A stretch of 64,000 nt of DNA from Siphonodentalium dalli (lineage: Eukaryota > Mollusca > Scaphopoda > Gadilida > Siphonodentaliidae), in NCBI GenBank assembly GCA_032622095.1, contig CP136069.1, positions 6,958,036 to 7,022,035 on the forward strand, given 5' to 3'. The notes beneath the pieces are model-generated. The model did not search any database. It was given only the letters and a program-made list of their open reading frames with translations, and was not told the origin of the DNA. This document shows positions 49,081 to 62,600 of this stretch, piece by piece. The translations under genes were made by a program, and so were the position numbers. Within the stretch, counting starts at the first letter, position 1. Every line of letters begins with the position of its first letter.

Positions 49081-49275
49081 GAATGGAAGACAATTCCTCA
49101 ATATTTCACTTTTTTTATATATATTGAATCCATCATATGTAGAAATATGTTCAGACCCTTGATGCCAAAGTCTGTAATGAACAAAGGGAGACTATTCCTC
49201 AGTTACTTCACTGTTTTTATGTCCGTTGAGTCCAGCCTAGAACCAGTCTGATAAATATCCAGACTCCGTCTCATT

Positions 49276-52126
49276 ATATTCATATTTTCGACTAAATCCT
49301 TAAAAATTACCCCTAATTCTGCTGTTGTTAAGGAGTTGATTATTTAGGACATTACTTAGGGGATAACGGTGTTATGTTTTGTGATTTCGGAAAGGTACAT
49401 GCGAATATACTGTGGCAAATTTAGTTAATGGGCGATGGCGGAGCCAGAGCCCATTAACGGGTATTTGCCACAGTATAATCGCCCTGTACCTTTCCGAAAT
49501 CAGAAAACACCACACTGTTATCCCCATTCTAATTCTCTTCTAACTTAAAACATTATCTCGACACACACATGCCTTGTAATTATCGATGAAATGTGCAGAC
49601 GTAGAATATACTCAGCCAATTCACGACTTTTTGTTTTAAATTTAATGCGCTGGGTAAAATATAGTCCCTCGATTAGCATCGCTTTTATCGTTAAAAATGC
49701 TGATAAAGATGAAAAATTGCCACCTCGAATAGAAATAAATATGCACAACAGTTAGTTTTTGCATGTACCTGATGTCTTCTTCAGATGTTTACCACTTATA
49801 CATTTCGGTTTTTATTTTCCCGCAAACTTCAAACAATGGAAAATTGTTTACTCATTGAGATGTATTTCACACCGTATCTGTCACGGTTTCATGTCAAGAA
49901 ATTTTGTCACATGATATCGAGACAATGATATTGATGGGATCTTCAAGTAATCGCCCATATTGCTATCAAAAGTCTCGGCTCAGCTCGCCATAGGACCTAC
50001 ATCCCCTCCTTGATATCTGTCCACTCACTTTAGACCTCACCCTCGACCCCCCCCCCCCCTTTTCAGGTACTACATTCCAACTAAGCTAACTTTGAGTCCA
50101 ACATAATTCAAGATATAAGTATTATTATGCGTTTCAATATTGTTAAGGGAGAGGAGCAATACTCTAAGTTGAATAACCTTTTTGATGAACTCGTATCATA
50201 TTTTCAGATTTAAATGAAACACGGTCTAATTTTATTAGACTGGCCTAGAACCAGAGACATTAACTGAAAACTTTGATGTGAAATGGTTGAATGGAAGCCA
50301 AATTCCTCGATATTTCACTGTTTTATATCCATTGTGTCATATATCCTAGAACCTAAGACATTAACCCTTTGAGTGCCAGGTCCGATTTTTGTATCAACCC
50401 GTATTCCCTGTGCCAATGCATTCTCTTATATATGCGAGTCGACCATAGGTCGCCTCGCATATATAAGAGAATGGATTGGCCTAACAATTGGTTTTTTTTT
50501 TTTTACAATTTTTTACAATTTTAATAATTTATTCTTATATTCTTTAACAGACTTATTTTGTAGGTTTAGGGCCGATGAGATCGGCCCCTGGCACTCAAAG
50601 GGTTAACAGAAAACTTTGATGTGAAATGGTTGAATGGAAGACAATTCCTCGATATTTCACTGTTTTAAATCTGTTGTGTCCATCCTGCCTAGAAATGTGT
50701 TCTGGTCCTTGGTGCCAAAGTCTGGATAAAAGACTATTCCTCGGTTACTTCACTGTTTTACATGTATTGAGTTCAGTGCAGAATCGTAGAAATGTGTTTA
50801 GGCCATCAACTTCATATCCTGGAATGAATGAAAACATTTACGGTAAGAAATGAGAATTTGTCCGCACTCACTGAAGCAAGCACATTTGAAGAAATAAGCA
50901 CTCATACTGATCAGTCAACCGCCATAAATATGATATATATATCTCATTTTTTTCCCCATGATAAAAACGTTAAAATATACATACTAATGCACTTATGCAA
51001 ATATACCCCCTGAAACATCACATATTTGCGGGAGGCTAATTATCGATAAACTGTCACAAGGTATAGTCCGGTTCAACGCTTCAATGTTAGATATTCCTAC
51101 GTGCCAATATTGACGCCAGCTGAATTTCTAATCTCGTCCATGGCCAATCCAGCTCCGCTCACTGTTCCGTGTCTATCCATGACGTCACCCTTATGCAGTA
51201 CATGCCGATGACGCAGTAGATGCATAGAGTTGGCGCCCTGTAATCTGACTTCCGTTACAAGCTCGTTGCTATATAAACAAACCAGTGGCGTCACATTTGT
51301 CGAAATTTGACAGTCAGTACAATCACCCTGTATACATGTACTTTCAGAAATCACGAAACACCACACCTTTATATCCCATCAATATCATTGTCACGATATC
51401 ATGTGACCAAATTTTTTGACATGAATCCGTGACAGATACGGCGTGAAATACATCTCAATGAGCAAACAATTTTCCATTGTTTAAAGTTCGCGGGAAAAAC
51501 AAAACCGAAATTTGTAAGTGGTAAACATCTGAAGAAGACATCAGGTACATGCAAAAACTAACTGTTGTGCCTATTTATTTCTAATCGAGGTGGCAATTTT
51601 TATCTTTATCAGCATTTTTAACGATAAGAGCGATGCTAATTGAGGTTCTATATTTTACCCAGCGCATTAAATTTTCAACAAAAAGTCGTGAATTGGCTGA
51701 GTGTTTTCTACGTCTGCACATTTCATCGATAATTACAAGGCATGTGTGTGTCGAGATAACGTTTTAAGTTCAAAGAGAATTAGAATGGGGATAACAGTGT
51801 GGTGTTTTCTGATTTCGGAAAGGTACAGGGCGAATATACTGTGGCAAATACCCGTTAATGGCTCCGGCTCCGCCATCGCCCATTAACTAAACTTGCCACA
51901 GTATATTCGCATGTACCTTTCCGAAATCACAAAACATCACACCGTTATCCCCTAAGTAATGTCATATATAATCGACTCCTTAACCACAGCAGAATTAGGG
52001 GTAATTTTTAAGGATTTAGTCGAAAATATGGCTTGTTGCCATTCATCGGAAAGCTCTCATTGAGAGCTTTCAGATGAATGGCAACAAGCCATATTTATTA
52101 TTATTGATTATTTAGAGCATTGCTAT
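49276..52126. repeat. Giant inverted repeat with ~650-bp arms, probable foldback transposon
   Basis: 49280-49940 and 51375-52035 are near-perfect reverse complements. The left element end GGGGATAACGGTGTTATGTT at 49361 mirrors 51933-51952. Each arm contains a smaller palindrome (GGCAAATTTAGTTAATGGGC...). Family A MITE sequence borders both ends, and the symmetry extends into it. The ~1.4-kb centre holds an unrelated family C MITE at 50365-50602 and no transposase. Confidence 0.8.
50365..50602. mobile_element. Family C MITE with TTAA target sites, CCCTTTGAGTGCCAGG type
   Basis: TTAA-flanked at both ends; TIR and GGGCCGATGAGATCGG block as in 15289-15536, opposite arrangement of the hairpin. Confidence 0.8.
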
Positions 52127-52235
52127 ACCTTAGTTCCTTTCCATCATGGCAGCAGACTTGTATATTCATTAGGTTGGTCATCATTTTCTCTGAAAAATAG
52201 GAATGTTATTTGTATGATGCGATACGGAATATATA

Positions 52236-52489
52236 CAAGCCTTGAAATAGTGTGTCTGTCATTTGCAGAATGAGGTCCCCAGAGGGTGAATTTAGTGATG
52301 CTACCCCGTATAGCGGGCTAGCATCACCAAATTCACCCTCTGGAGACCTCATTCTGCATACACCTCAGCAGAATGAGGTCCCCAGAGGGTGAATTTAGTG
52401 ATGCTAGCCTGCTATGCGGGGTAGCATCACTAAATTCACCCTCTGGGGACCTCATTCTGCAAATGACAGACACACTATTTCAAGGCTTG
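52236..52489. mobile_element. Family B paired-hairpin MITE, best-preserved copy
   Basis: Perfect termini CAAGCCTTGAAATAGTGTGT and complement enclose two near-perfect hairpins (52268-52358 and 52370-52459). Confidence 0.85.
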
Positions 52490-52566
52490 AATATATATAT
52501 ATAACAGAGGGAATAACAGCTCTGTTTACTCAAGGAACCAGAGGTGGGCTGTCCCAATAGGATTAA

Positions 52567-52942
52567 CCCTTTACCCAACAGAAGGGCCCTGTGCCAATGC
52601 ATTCTCTTATATATGCGAGTCGACCATAGGTCGCCTCGCATATATAAGAGAATGCATTGGCTTAACACATTAAAAATTATAAAATTGTTAAAGAATGTAA
52701 GAAAAAATGGTAAAAATGCATTAGGCCAATGCATTCTCTTATATATGCGAGGCGACCTATGGTCGACTCGCATATATAAGAGAATGCATTGGCACAGGGC
52801 ATAACTGTAACTATCACAATGTGGTCAAGGAGCCGGTTCCAATGATATCCATATTTGTATGGTTCTATTGAGACAGTCCGAAGATATTTTAGGCTGTTGA
52901 AGCTTTATTTGGCCGGTTTTGGCCGGTTTGTTGGGTAAAGGG
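52567..52942. mobile_element. Family C MITE with TTAA target sites
   Basis: TTAA-flanked, TIR CCCTTTACCCAAC, two perfect hairpins, nearly identical in layout to 33428-33819. Confidence 0.8.
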
Positions 52943-53242
52943 TTAAGGATACCACACATGGAGCTTGAGTACAGTAGCTGATGTCCATTTGGTATATCCA
53001 ACTTGTATCTTAAAAAAACTATCAAGAAAATGTTCAAACAAAATTGCGCTGGCTCTGTGCCAAGTTTTTTAAAAAGTGACAGGAAAATGTAGGAATACAA
53101 GCTTGGACAAAAATTCTGCGAAATATGTTAAAGGGGGATAACTCCATGCATTGGCACAGGATCTTTAATGCTGCACTAGCGCAGCTCCCATCATGAAAGT
53201 GTTAAAATATATTTATGCACTACCAGTTGTTTTACTTTCCTC

Positions 53243-53248
53243 TTTATT
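53243..53248 (-). terminator. Candidate poly(A) signal of the mucolipin gene
   Basis: Minus strand AATAAA, 257 bp beyond the stop codon. If used, the family A MITE at 53308-53495 is transcribed in the 3' UTR. Confidence 0.35.
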
Positions 53249-53307
53249 GTTTGTGATAGCATCTCAAATCATTTCGAATGTGGAATCATCCCTCACTGAT
53301 TATGCTA

Positions 53308-53495
53308 CAGTAATGCCCTAAGTAATCGACCCCTTAACCACAGCAGAATTATGGGTAACTTTTCAGGATTTAGTCACTGAGAGCTTTCCGATGAATGGCC
53401 ACAAAAAACTAAAAAAGCCATATTTCCAACTAAATCCTGAAAAGTTACCCATAATTCTGCTGTGGTTAAGGGGTCGATTACTTAGGGCATTATTG
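53308..53495. mobile_element. Family A foldback MITE in the mucolipin 3' UTR
   Basis: CAGTAATGCCCTAAGTAATC to the mutated end TTAGGGCATTATTG, TA-flanked, starting 10 bp after the stop codon. It would form a stem in the mRNA. Confidence 0.8.
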
Positions 53496-53504
53496 TAGTT
53501 ATAC

Positions 53505-53651
53505 TTACTTCCTACAGCATCGAGTACAGCATGATAACAAATCGAAGGATCCCGGGTCCTCTTTACGGAAGAGCTTGGAAGTGGGTCCTTCTTGACACTT
53601 GTTTATAAAAGTGTGCAAATCGGTCTGAGGGAAACCAACTTCATAGTAACT
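53505..53651 (-). CDS. MCOLN: Mucolipin (TRPML) terminal exon
   Basis: 147 bp, 48 codons plus TAA; acceptor TTTCTATTTAG. Encodes [20 protein letters not shown], then [12 protein letters not shown] and [11 protein letters not shown]. The D-L-x-x-F-I-x-x-C-x-x-x-P-T-S-x-x-F-R pattern and a final cysteine-rich cluster are typical of mucolipin cytosolic tails, where such cysteines can be palmitoylated. It joins exon 62811-63017 in phase 0 with the sequence TIK followed by SYYE. Mucolipins are endolysosomal Ca2+/Fe2+ release channels gated by phosphatidylinositol-3,5-bisphosphate. Confidence 0.85.
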   Translation of the reverse strand, partial: SYYEVGFPQTDLHTFINKCQEGPTSKLFRKEDPGSFDLLSCCTRCCRK

Positions 53652-56600
53652 CTAAATAGAAATAAGATTATAACTTCATAGTAACTCTAAATAGAAATAA
53701 GATTATAACTTCATAGTAACTCTAAAAAAGAAATAAGGTTTTAACTTTAAAATCATCTAAATAAGGCCATTAAAATGGCTACATATTTTATTTATCCATC
53801 GTGCAAAATTTGCCTTTTGTGGGGGAAATCTGTCATTTTTCTAAGTATTTCGTTCATTGCTTTGATGATGACCTTACATTTATGAGGTCAAGCAAACTTT
53901 TTTTTATAGTTATTCTAAGCTGGCCTTGTTCTAAAAGTTTATAAATGTTTTAGAGTGAAAACGCATATCCTTATTATGCAGTTTGTATCAATTACAGAGA
54001 ATTATTGACATATATTTACTGCGCAATGTGTATATATAATTATGTCATTAAAGTAGTACCAACCTAATAAAGTAATGTTGACCTAGTAAAGCATAATGTT
54101 TATGGGGCAGGCTTTATGTAGGCAATAGAGATACACCCCTGGTGTAACTTAATAAGCATAATGTTTATGGGGCTGGCTTTATGTTTATTGGGCTGGCTTT
54201 ATGTAGGCAATAGAGATACACCCCTGGTCAAGTGGTCCGTTACGAAAAAGTACCATTATTTTTTCTAAAGTTGTCATTTTCGCGGTGTTTGGCTAATCGG
54301 CGCGATTGAGAAAAAACAGTGTGTGTATGAAACATTCAAGAACATAAATATATTTGAAAAATATAATTATGCCTGCGCTGGTGTTTCTAAAACGACGTGA
54401 ATAACCTTCTTGATTATAGTCGATTTTTAACAACTCATACAACCAGTATTAAATATCTCACAATAAATATGGCTTTCCCTGTATATGTACAGATTATCGG
54501 AACACTGCGAAAAAGACAAAAATAAAAAAATATAATGGTACTTTTTATTAACAGCATCAGTTTGCCCTAACAGCATCATAGCAATTCAGCAGTAACCAAC
54601 TGCATCATATCACATTAATTAGCAGGATGACTTGACCAGGGGTGAGATAGTGAGTGGTGGATACATGGTAGTAATAATTCTTACCTTGATTGTTTCATAT
54701 GTGTCCATAATACGGCGATGAACAAACTGAGTACGACATATTATATATATAAACAGGCTGATGAAGACATAGAGGTAGTGAGTGGTGGATACATGGTAGT
54801 AATAATTCTTACCTTGATTGTTTCGTATGTGTCCATAATAACCGCGATGAACAAACTGAGTACGACATATTATATATATATAAACAGGCTGATGAAGACA
54901 TAGAGGTAGTGAGTGGTGGATACATGGTAGTAATAATTCTTACCTTGATTGTTTCGTATGTGTCCATAATAACAGCGATGAACAAACTGAGTACGACATA
55001 TTATATATATAAACAGGCTGATGAAGACATAGAGGTAGTGAGTGGTGGATACATGGTAGTAATAATTCTTACCTTGATCGTTTCGTATGTGTCCATAATA
55101 ACAGCGATGAACAAACTGAGTACGACATATTATATATATAAACAGGCTGATGAAGACATAGAGGTAGTGAGTGGTGGATACATGGTAGTAATAATTCTTA
55201 CCTTGATTGTTTCGTATGTGTCCATAATAACCGCGATGAACAAACTGAGTACGACATATTATATATATAAACAGGCTGATGAAGACATAGAGGTAGTGAG
55301 TGGTGGATACATGGTAGTAATAATTCTTACCTTGATTGTTTCATAGGTGTCCATAATAACCGCGATGAACAAACTGAGTACGACATATTATATATATAAA
55401 CAGGCTGATGAAGACATAGAGGTAGTGAGTGGTGGATACATGGTAGTAATAATTCTTACCTTGATTGTTTCGTATGTGTCCATAATAACAGCGATGAACA
55501 AACTGAGTACGACATATTATATATATAAACAGGCTGATGAAGACATAGAGGTAGTGAGTGGTGGATACATGGTAGTAATAATTCTTACCTTGATTGTTTC
55601 GTATGTGTCCATAATAACAGCGATGAACAAACTGAGTACGACATATTATATATATAAACAGGCTGATGAAGACATAGAGGTAGTGAGTGGTGGATACATG
55701 GTAGTAATAATTCTTACCTTGATTGTTTCGTATGTGTCCATAATAACCGCGATGAACAAACTGAGTACGACATATTATATATATAAACAGGCTGATGAAG
55801 ACATAGAGGTAGTGAGTGGTGGATACATGGTAGTAATAATTCTTACCTTGATTGTTTCGTATGTGTCCATAATAACTGCGATGAACAAACTGAGTACGAC
55901 ATATTATATATATAAACAGGCTGATGAAGACAGAGGTAGTGAGTGGTGGATACATGGTAGTAATAATTCTTACCTTGATTGTTTCATAGGTGTCCATAAT
56001 AACCGCGATGAACAAACTGAGTACGACATATTATATATATAAACAGGCTGATGAAGACATAGAGGTAGTGAGTGGTGGATACATGGTAGTAATAATTCTT
56101 ACCTTGATTGTTTCGTATGTGTCCATAATAACAGCGATGAACAAACTGAGTACGACATATTATATATATAAACAGGCTGATGAAGACATAGAGGTAGTGA
56201 GTGGTGGATACATGGTAGTAATAATTCTTACCTTGATTGTTTCGTATGTGTCCATAATAACAGCGATGAACAAACTGAGTACGACATATTATATATATAA
56301 ACAGGCTGATGAAGACATAGAGGTAGTGAGTGGTGGATACATGGTAGTAATAATTCTTACCTTGATCGTTTCGTATGTGTCCATAATAATAACCGCGATG
56401 AACAAACTGAGTACGACATATTATATATATAAACAGGCTGATGAAGACATAGAGGTAGTGAGTGGTGGATACATGGTAGTAATAATTCTTACCTTGATCG
56501 TTTCGTATGTGTCCATAATAATAACAGCGATGAACAAACTGACTACGACATATTATATATATAAACAGGCTGATGAAGACATAGAGGTAGTGAGTGGTGG

Positions 56601-59600
56601 ATACATGGTAGTAATAATTCTTACCTTGATCGTTTCGTATGTGTCCATAATAATAACCGCGATGAACAAACTGAGTACGACATATTATATATATAAACAG
56701 GCTGATGAAGACATAGAGATAGTGAGTGGTGGATACATGGTAGTAATAATTCTTACCTTGATTGTTTCGTATGTGTCCATAATAACCGCGATGAACAAAC
56801 TGAGTACGACATATTATATATATAAACAGGCTGATGAAGACATAGAGATAGTGAGTGGTGGATACATGGTAGTAATAATTCTTACCTTGATTGTTTCGTA
56901 TGTGTCCATAATAACCGCGATGAACAAACTGAGTACGACATATTATATATATAAACAGGCTGATGAAGACATAGAGGTAGTGAGTGGTGGATACATGGTA
57001 GTAATAATTCTTACCTTGATTGTTTCGTATGTGTCCATAATAACCGCGATGAACAAACTGAGTACGACATATTATATATATAAACAGGCTGATGAAGACA
57101 TAGAGGTAGTGAGTGGTGGATACATGGTAGTAATAATTCTTACCTTGATCGTTTCGTATGTGTCCATAATAACCACGATGAACAAACTAAGTACGACATA
57201 TATAAACAGGCTGATGAAGACATAGAGGTAGTGAGTGGTGGATACATGGTAGTAATAATTCTTACCTTGATCGTTTCGTATGTGTCCATAATAACCGCGA
57301 TGAACAAACTGAGTACGACATATTATATATATAAACAGGCTGATGAAGACATAGAGGTAGTGAGTGGTGGATACATGGTAGTAATAATTCTTACCTTGAT
57401 TGTTTCGTATGTGTCCATAATAACAGCGATGAACAAACTGAGTACGACATATTATATATATAAACAGGCTGATGAAGACATAGAGGTAGTGAGTGGTGGA
57501 TACATGGTAGTAATAATTCTTACCTTGATCGTTTCGTATGTGTCCATAATAACAGCGATGAACAAACTAAGTACGACATATATAAACAGGCTGATGAAGA
57601 CATAGAGGTAGTGAGTGGTGGATACATGGTAGTAATAATTCTTACCTTGATCGTTTCATAGGTGTCCATAATAACCGTGATGAACAAACTGAGTACGACA
57701 TATTATATATATAAACAGGCTGATGAAGACATAGAGGTAGTGAGTGGTGGATACATGGTAGTAATAATTCTTACCTTGATCGTTTCGTATGTGTCCATAA
57801 TAACCGCGATGAACAAACTGAGTACGACATATTATATATATAAACAGGCTGATGAAGACATAGAAGTAGTGAGTGGTGGATACATGGTAGTAATAATTCT
57901 TACCTTGATTGTTTCGTATGTGTCCATAATAACAGCGATGAACAAACTGAGTACGACATATTATATATATAAACAGGCTGATGAAGACATAGAGGTAGTG
58001 AGTGGTGGATACATGGTAGTAATAATTCTTACCTTGATTGTTTTGTATGTGTCCATAATAACCGCGATGAACAAACTAAGTACGACATATATAAACAGGC
58101 TGATGAAGACATAGAGGTAGTGAGTGGTGGATACATGGTAGTAATAATTCTTACCTTGATCGTTTCATAGGTGTCCATAATAACCGTGATGAACAAACTG
58201 AGTACGACATATTATATATATAAACAGGCTGATGAAGACATAGAGGTAGTGAGTGGTGGATACATGGTAGTAATAATTCTTACCTTGATTGTTTTGTATG
58301 TGTCCATAATAACCGCGATGAACAAACTAAGTACGACATATATAAACAGGCTGATGAAGACATAGAGGTAGTGAGTGGTGGATACATGGTAGTAATAATT
58401 CTTACCTTGATCGTTTCATAGGTGTCCATAATAACCGTGATGAACAAACTGAGTACGACATATTATATATATAAACAGGCTGATGAAGACATAGAGGTAG
58501 TGAGTGGTGGATACATGGTAGTAATAATTCTTACCTTGATCGTTTCATATGTGTCCATAATAATAACCGCGATGAACAAACTGAGTACGACATATTATAT
58601 ATATAAACAGGCTGATGAAGACATAGAGGTAGTGAGTGGTGGATACATGGTAGTAATAATTCTTACCTTGATTGTTTCGTATGTGTCCATAATAACAGCG
58701 ATGAACAAACTGAGTACGACATATTATATATATAAACAGGCTGATGAAGACATAGAGGTAGTGAGTGGTAGATACATGGTAGTAATAATTCTTACCTTGA
58801 TCGTTTCGTATGTGTCCATAATAATAACCGCGATGAACAAACTGAGTACGACATATTATATATATAAACAGGCTGATGAAGACATAGAGGTAGTGAGTGG
58901 TGGATATATGGTAGTAATAATTCTTACCTTGATTGTTTCGTATGTGTCCATAATAACAGCGATGAACAAACTGAGTACGACATATTATATATATAAACAG
59001 GCTGATGAAGACATAGAGGTAGTGAGTGGTGGATACATGGTAGTAATAATTCTTACCTTGATCGTTTCGTATGTGTCCATAATAACCGCGATGAACAAAC
59101 TGAGTACGACATATATAAACAGGCTGATGAAGACATAGAGGTAGTGAGTGGTGGATACATGGTAGTAATAATTCTTACCTTGATTGTTTCGTATGTGTCC
59201 ATAATAACAGCGATGAACAAACTGAGTACGACATATTATATATATAAACAGGCTGATGAAGACATAAAGGTAGTGAGTGGTGGATACATGGTAGTAATAA
59301 TTCTTACCTTGATCGTTTCGTATGTGTCCATAATAACCGCGATGAACAAACTGAGTACGACATATTATATATATAAACAGGCTGATGAAGACATAGAAGT
59401 AGTGAGTGGTAGATACATGGTAGTAATAATTTTTACCTTGATTGTTTTGTATGTGTCCATAATAACCGCGATGAACAAACTGAGTACGACATATTATATA
59501 TATAAACAGGCTGATGAAGACATAGAAGTAGTGAGTGGTGGATACATGGTAGTAATAATTCTTACCTTGATTGTTTCGTATGTGTCCATAATAACCACGA

Positions 59601-62600
59601 TGAACAAACTAAGTACGACATATATAAACAGGCTGATGAAGACATAGAGGTAGTGAGTGGTGGATACATGGTAGTAATAATTCTTACCTTGATCGTTTCA
59701 TAGGTGTCCATAATAACCGTGATGAACAAACTGAGTACGACATATTATATATATAAACAGGCTGATGAAGACGTAGGTAGTAATAATTCTTACCTTGATC
59801 GTTTCGTATGTGTCCATAATAACAGCGATGAACAAACTGAGTACGACATATTATATATATAAACAGGCTGATGAAGACATAGAGGTAGTGAGTGGTGGAT
59901 ACATGGTAGTAATAATTCTTACCTTGATTGTTTTGTATGTGTCCATAATAACAGCGATGAACAAACTGAGTACGACATATATAAACAGGCTGATGAAGAC
60001 ATAGAGGTAGTGAGTGGTGGATACATGGTAGTAATAATTCTTACCTTGATCGTTTCATAGGTGTCCATAATAACCGTGATGAACAAACTGAGTACGACAT
60101 ATATAAACAGGCTGATGAAGACATAGAGGTAGTGAGTGGTGGATACATGGTAGTAATAATTCTTACCTTGATCGTTTCATAGGTGTCCATAATAACCGTG
60201 ATGAACAAACTGAGTACGACATATTATATATATAAACAGGCTGATGAAGACGTAGGTAGTAATAATTCTTACCTTGATCGTTTCGTATGTGTCCATAATA
60301 ACAGCGATGAACAAACTGAGTACGACATATTATATATATAAACAGGCTGATGAAGACATAGAGGTAGTGAGTGGTGGATACATGGTAGTAATAATTCTTA
60401 CCTTGATTGTTTTGTATGTGTCCATAATAACAGCGATGAACAAACTGAGTACGACATATATAAACAGGCTGATGAAGACATAGAGGTAGTGAGTGGTGGA
60501 TACATGGTAGTAATAATTCTTACCTTGATTGTTTCGTATGTGTCCATAATAACAGCGATGAACAAACTGAGTACGACATATTATATATATAAACAGGCTG
60601 ATGAAGACATAGAGGTAGTGAGTGGTGGATACATGGTAGTAATAATTCTTACCTTGATCGTTTCGTATGTGTTCATAATAACAGCGATGAACAAACTGAG
60701 TACGACATATTATATATATAAACAGGCTGATGAAGACATAGAGGTAGTGAGTGGTGGATACATGGTAGTAATAATTCTTACCTTGATTGTTTCGTATGTG
60801 TCCATAATAACAGCGATGAACAAACTGAGTACGACATATTATATATATAAACAGGCTGATGAAGACATAGAGGTAGTGAGTGGTGGATACATGGTAGTAA
60901 TAATTCTTACCTTGATTGTTTCGTATGTGTCCATAATAACAGCGATGAACAAACTGAGTACGACATATTATATATATAAACAGGCTGATGAAGACATAGA
61001 GGTAGTGAGTGGTGGATACATGGTAGTAATAATTCTTACCTTGATCGTTTCGTATGTGTCCATAATAACAGCGATGAACAAACTGAGTACGACATATTAT
61101 ATATATAAACAGGCTGATGAAGACATAGAGGTAGTGAGTGGTGGATACATGGTAGTAATAATTCTTACCTTGATCGTTTCGTATGTGTCCATAATAACCG
61201 CGATGAACAAACTGAGTACGACATCTATTATATATTTTGGAAGATCTGGGTGTGTGTGTGTGTGATCGCGATGAACTCGAAAACGGCCGACCCGATTTTT
61301 GATGAAACTTGGTATGTGGGGTTACTTTCGGCCGGGAACTGGCATAGGCATATTAATTTGTCCGTGCGACGTGACCTTCAAAACTCATATATCCGGATCC
61401 GGCGTGATTGTCACCCGATGCAGGGAGGATAACTCTATATTCATACGTCGACGAACGTAAGCAATTTGCAGGCAATTACAAATCGTGTATTTATCCCAAA
61501 ATTATAACATTTACAATATATATTGTCAATTTTCAGGCTATTAAGAATCGTGTATCTATCCCAAAATATATCATTTACAATTTCTGATCTATAAATTTTG
61601 TTACAGCTGATGTTCTTAGGTCTATTGTCGATAGATTTATTTTTTGTATATTCACACCACGCATAGGCTCAAGTCGTTTACAGTTACCCTGTGGGTAAAA
61701 GTTCGATAAATTATTATCCATTTAGCTGAAATGGCTTCCATGTACGAATCTACTGAAATGGCTTCCGTGTACGAATCTACCGGTGGCCCCCAAGCCGTCA
61801 ATGCCAACAACATCGACATTGTTGAACGTTGACGGCGAGAAAATAATTAGTTAAAATTTACCACACAATGCTAATTTATCTTTACGTTGAAGCTTGATAA
61901 TTAATGAGCGTGTGTATATGAGGCGCGTTTATATACTTGAGTGGAAATCAAATCGGGTAAAACGGGCAGATTTTTACGGACGAAATTTTATACATAGGGT
62001 ATCTCGGTATCCGCTGGGCCGATTTCCCGGTATCCGCTGGGCTGATTTCCACCATTTTTGAGGTGTTGGAAAACTGCCAGACGGATTTTGACGAAATTTG
62101 ATACTTAGTGGTAACTTTTTCCAGGGAGTGTTTTGGACGGGTCAAATCGTGACCCCGACCTGACCTTGACCTTCAAGATGATCAATTCGTGGTCAAATCG
62201 GGTAAATCCGGATGGATTTCGACGGGTACTTTTGTCGGGTACTTTTGTCCGGGCAGTGTTTTGGATGGGTCAAATCGTGACCTTCAAAATGGACAATTCA
62301 AGGTCAAATCGCGCAATTTGCCGAAAAGCAGAGGGGAAACAGCCCGGACGAAGTCGGGTCCACCTGCTAGTATTATATATATAAACAGGCTGATGAAGGC
62401 ATAGAGGTAGTGAGTGGTGGATACATGGTAGTAATAATTCTTACCTTGATCGTTTCGTATGTGTCCATAATAACCGCGATGAACAAACTGAGTACGACAT
62501 ATATAAACAGGCTGATGAAGACATAGAGGTAGTGAGTGGTGGATACATGGTAGTAATAATTCTTACCTTGATCGTTTCGTATGTGTCCATAATAACCGCG

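Noticed and set aside
2770-52800. TATATAAG motifs in family C hairpins as promoters
   Set aside because: The TATA-like string is part of the palindrome and occurs in every copy on both strands, with no associated gene; promoter activity is not supported.
54718-61265. Long plus-strand open frames of up to 411 codons with a 43-residue repeat
   Set aside because: They are the antisense reading of the mucolipin minisatellite, open only because 129 bp is a multiple of 3. Codon content follows the repeat, and no start or splice context supports a repeat protein.
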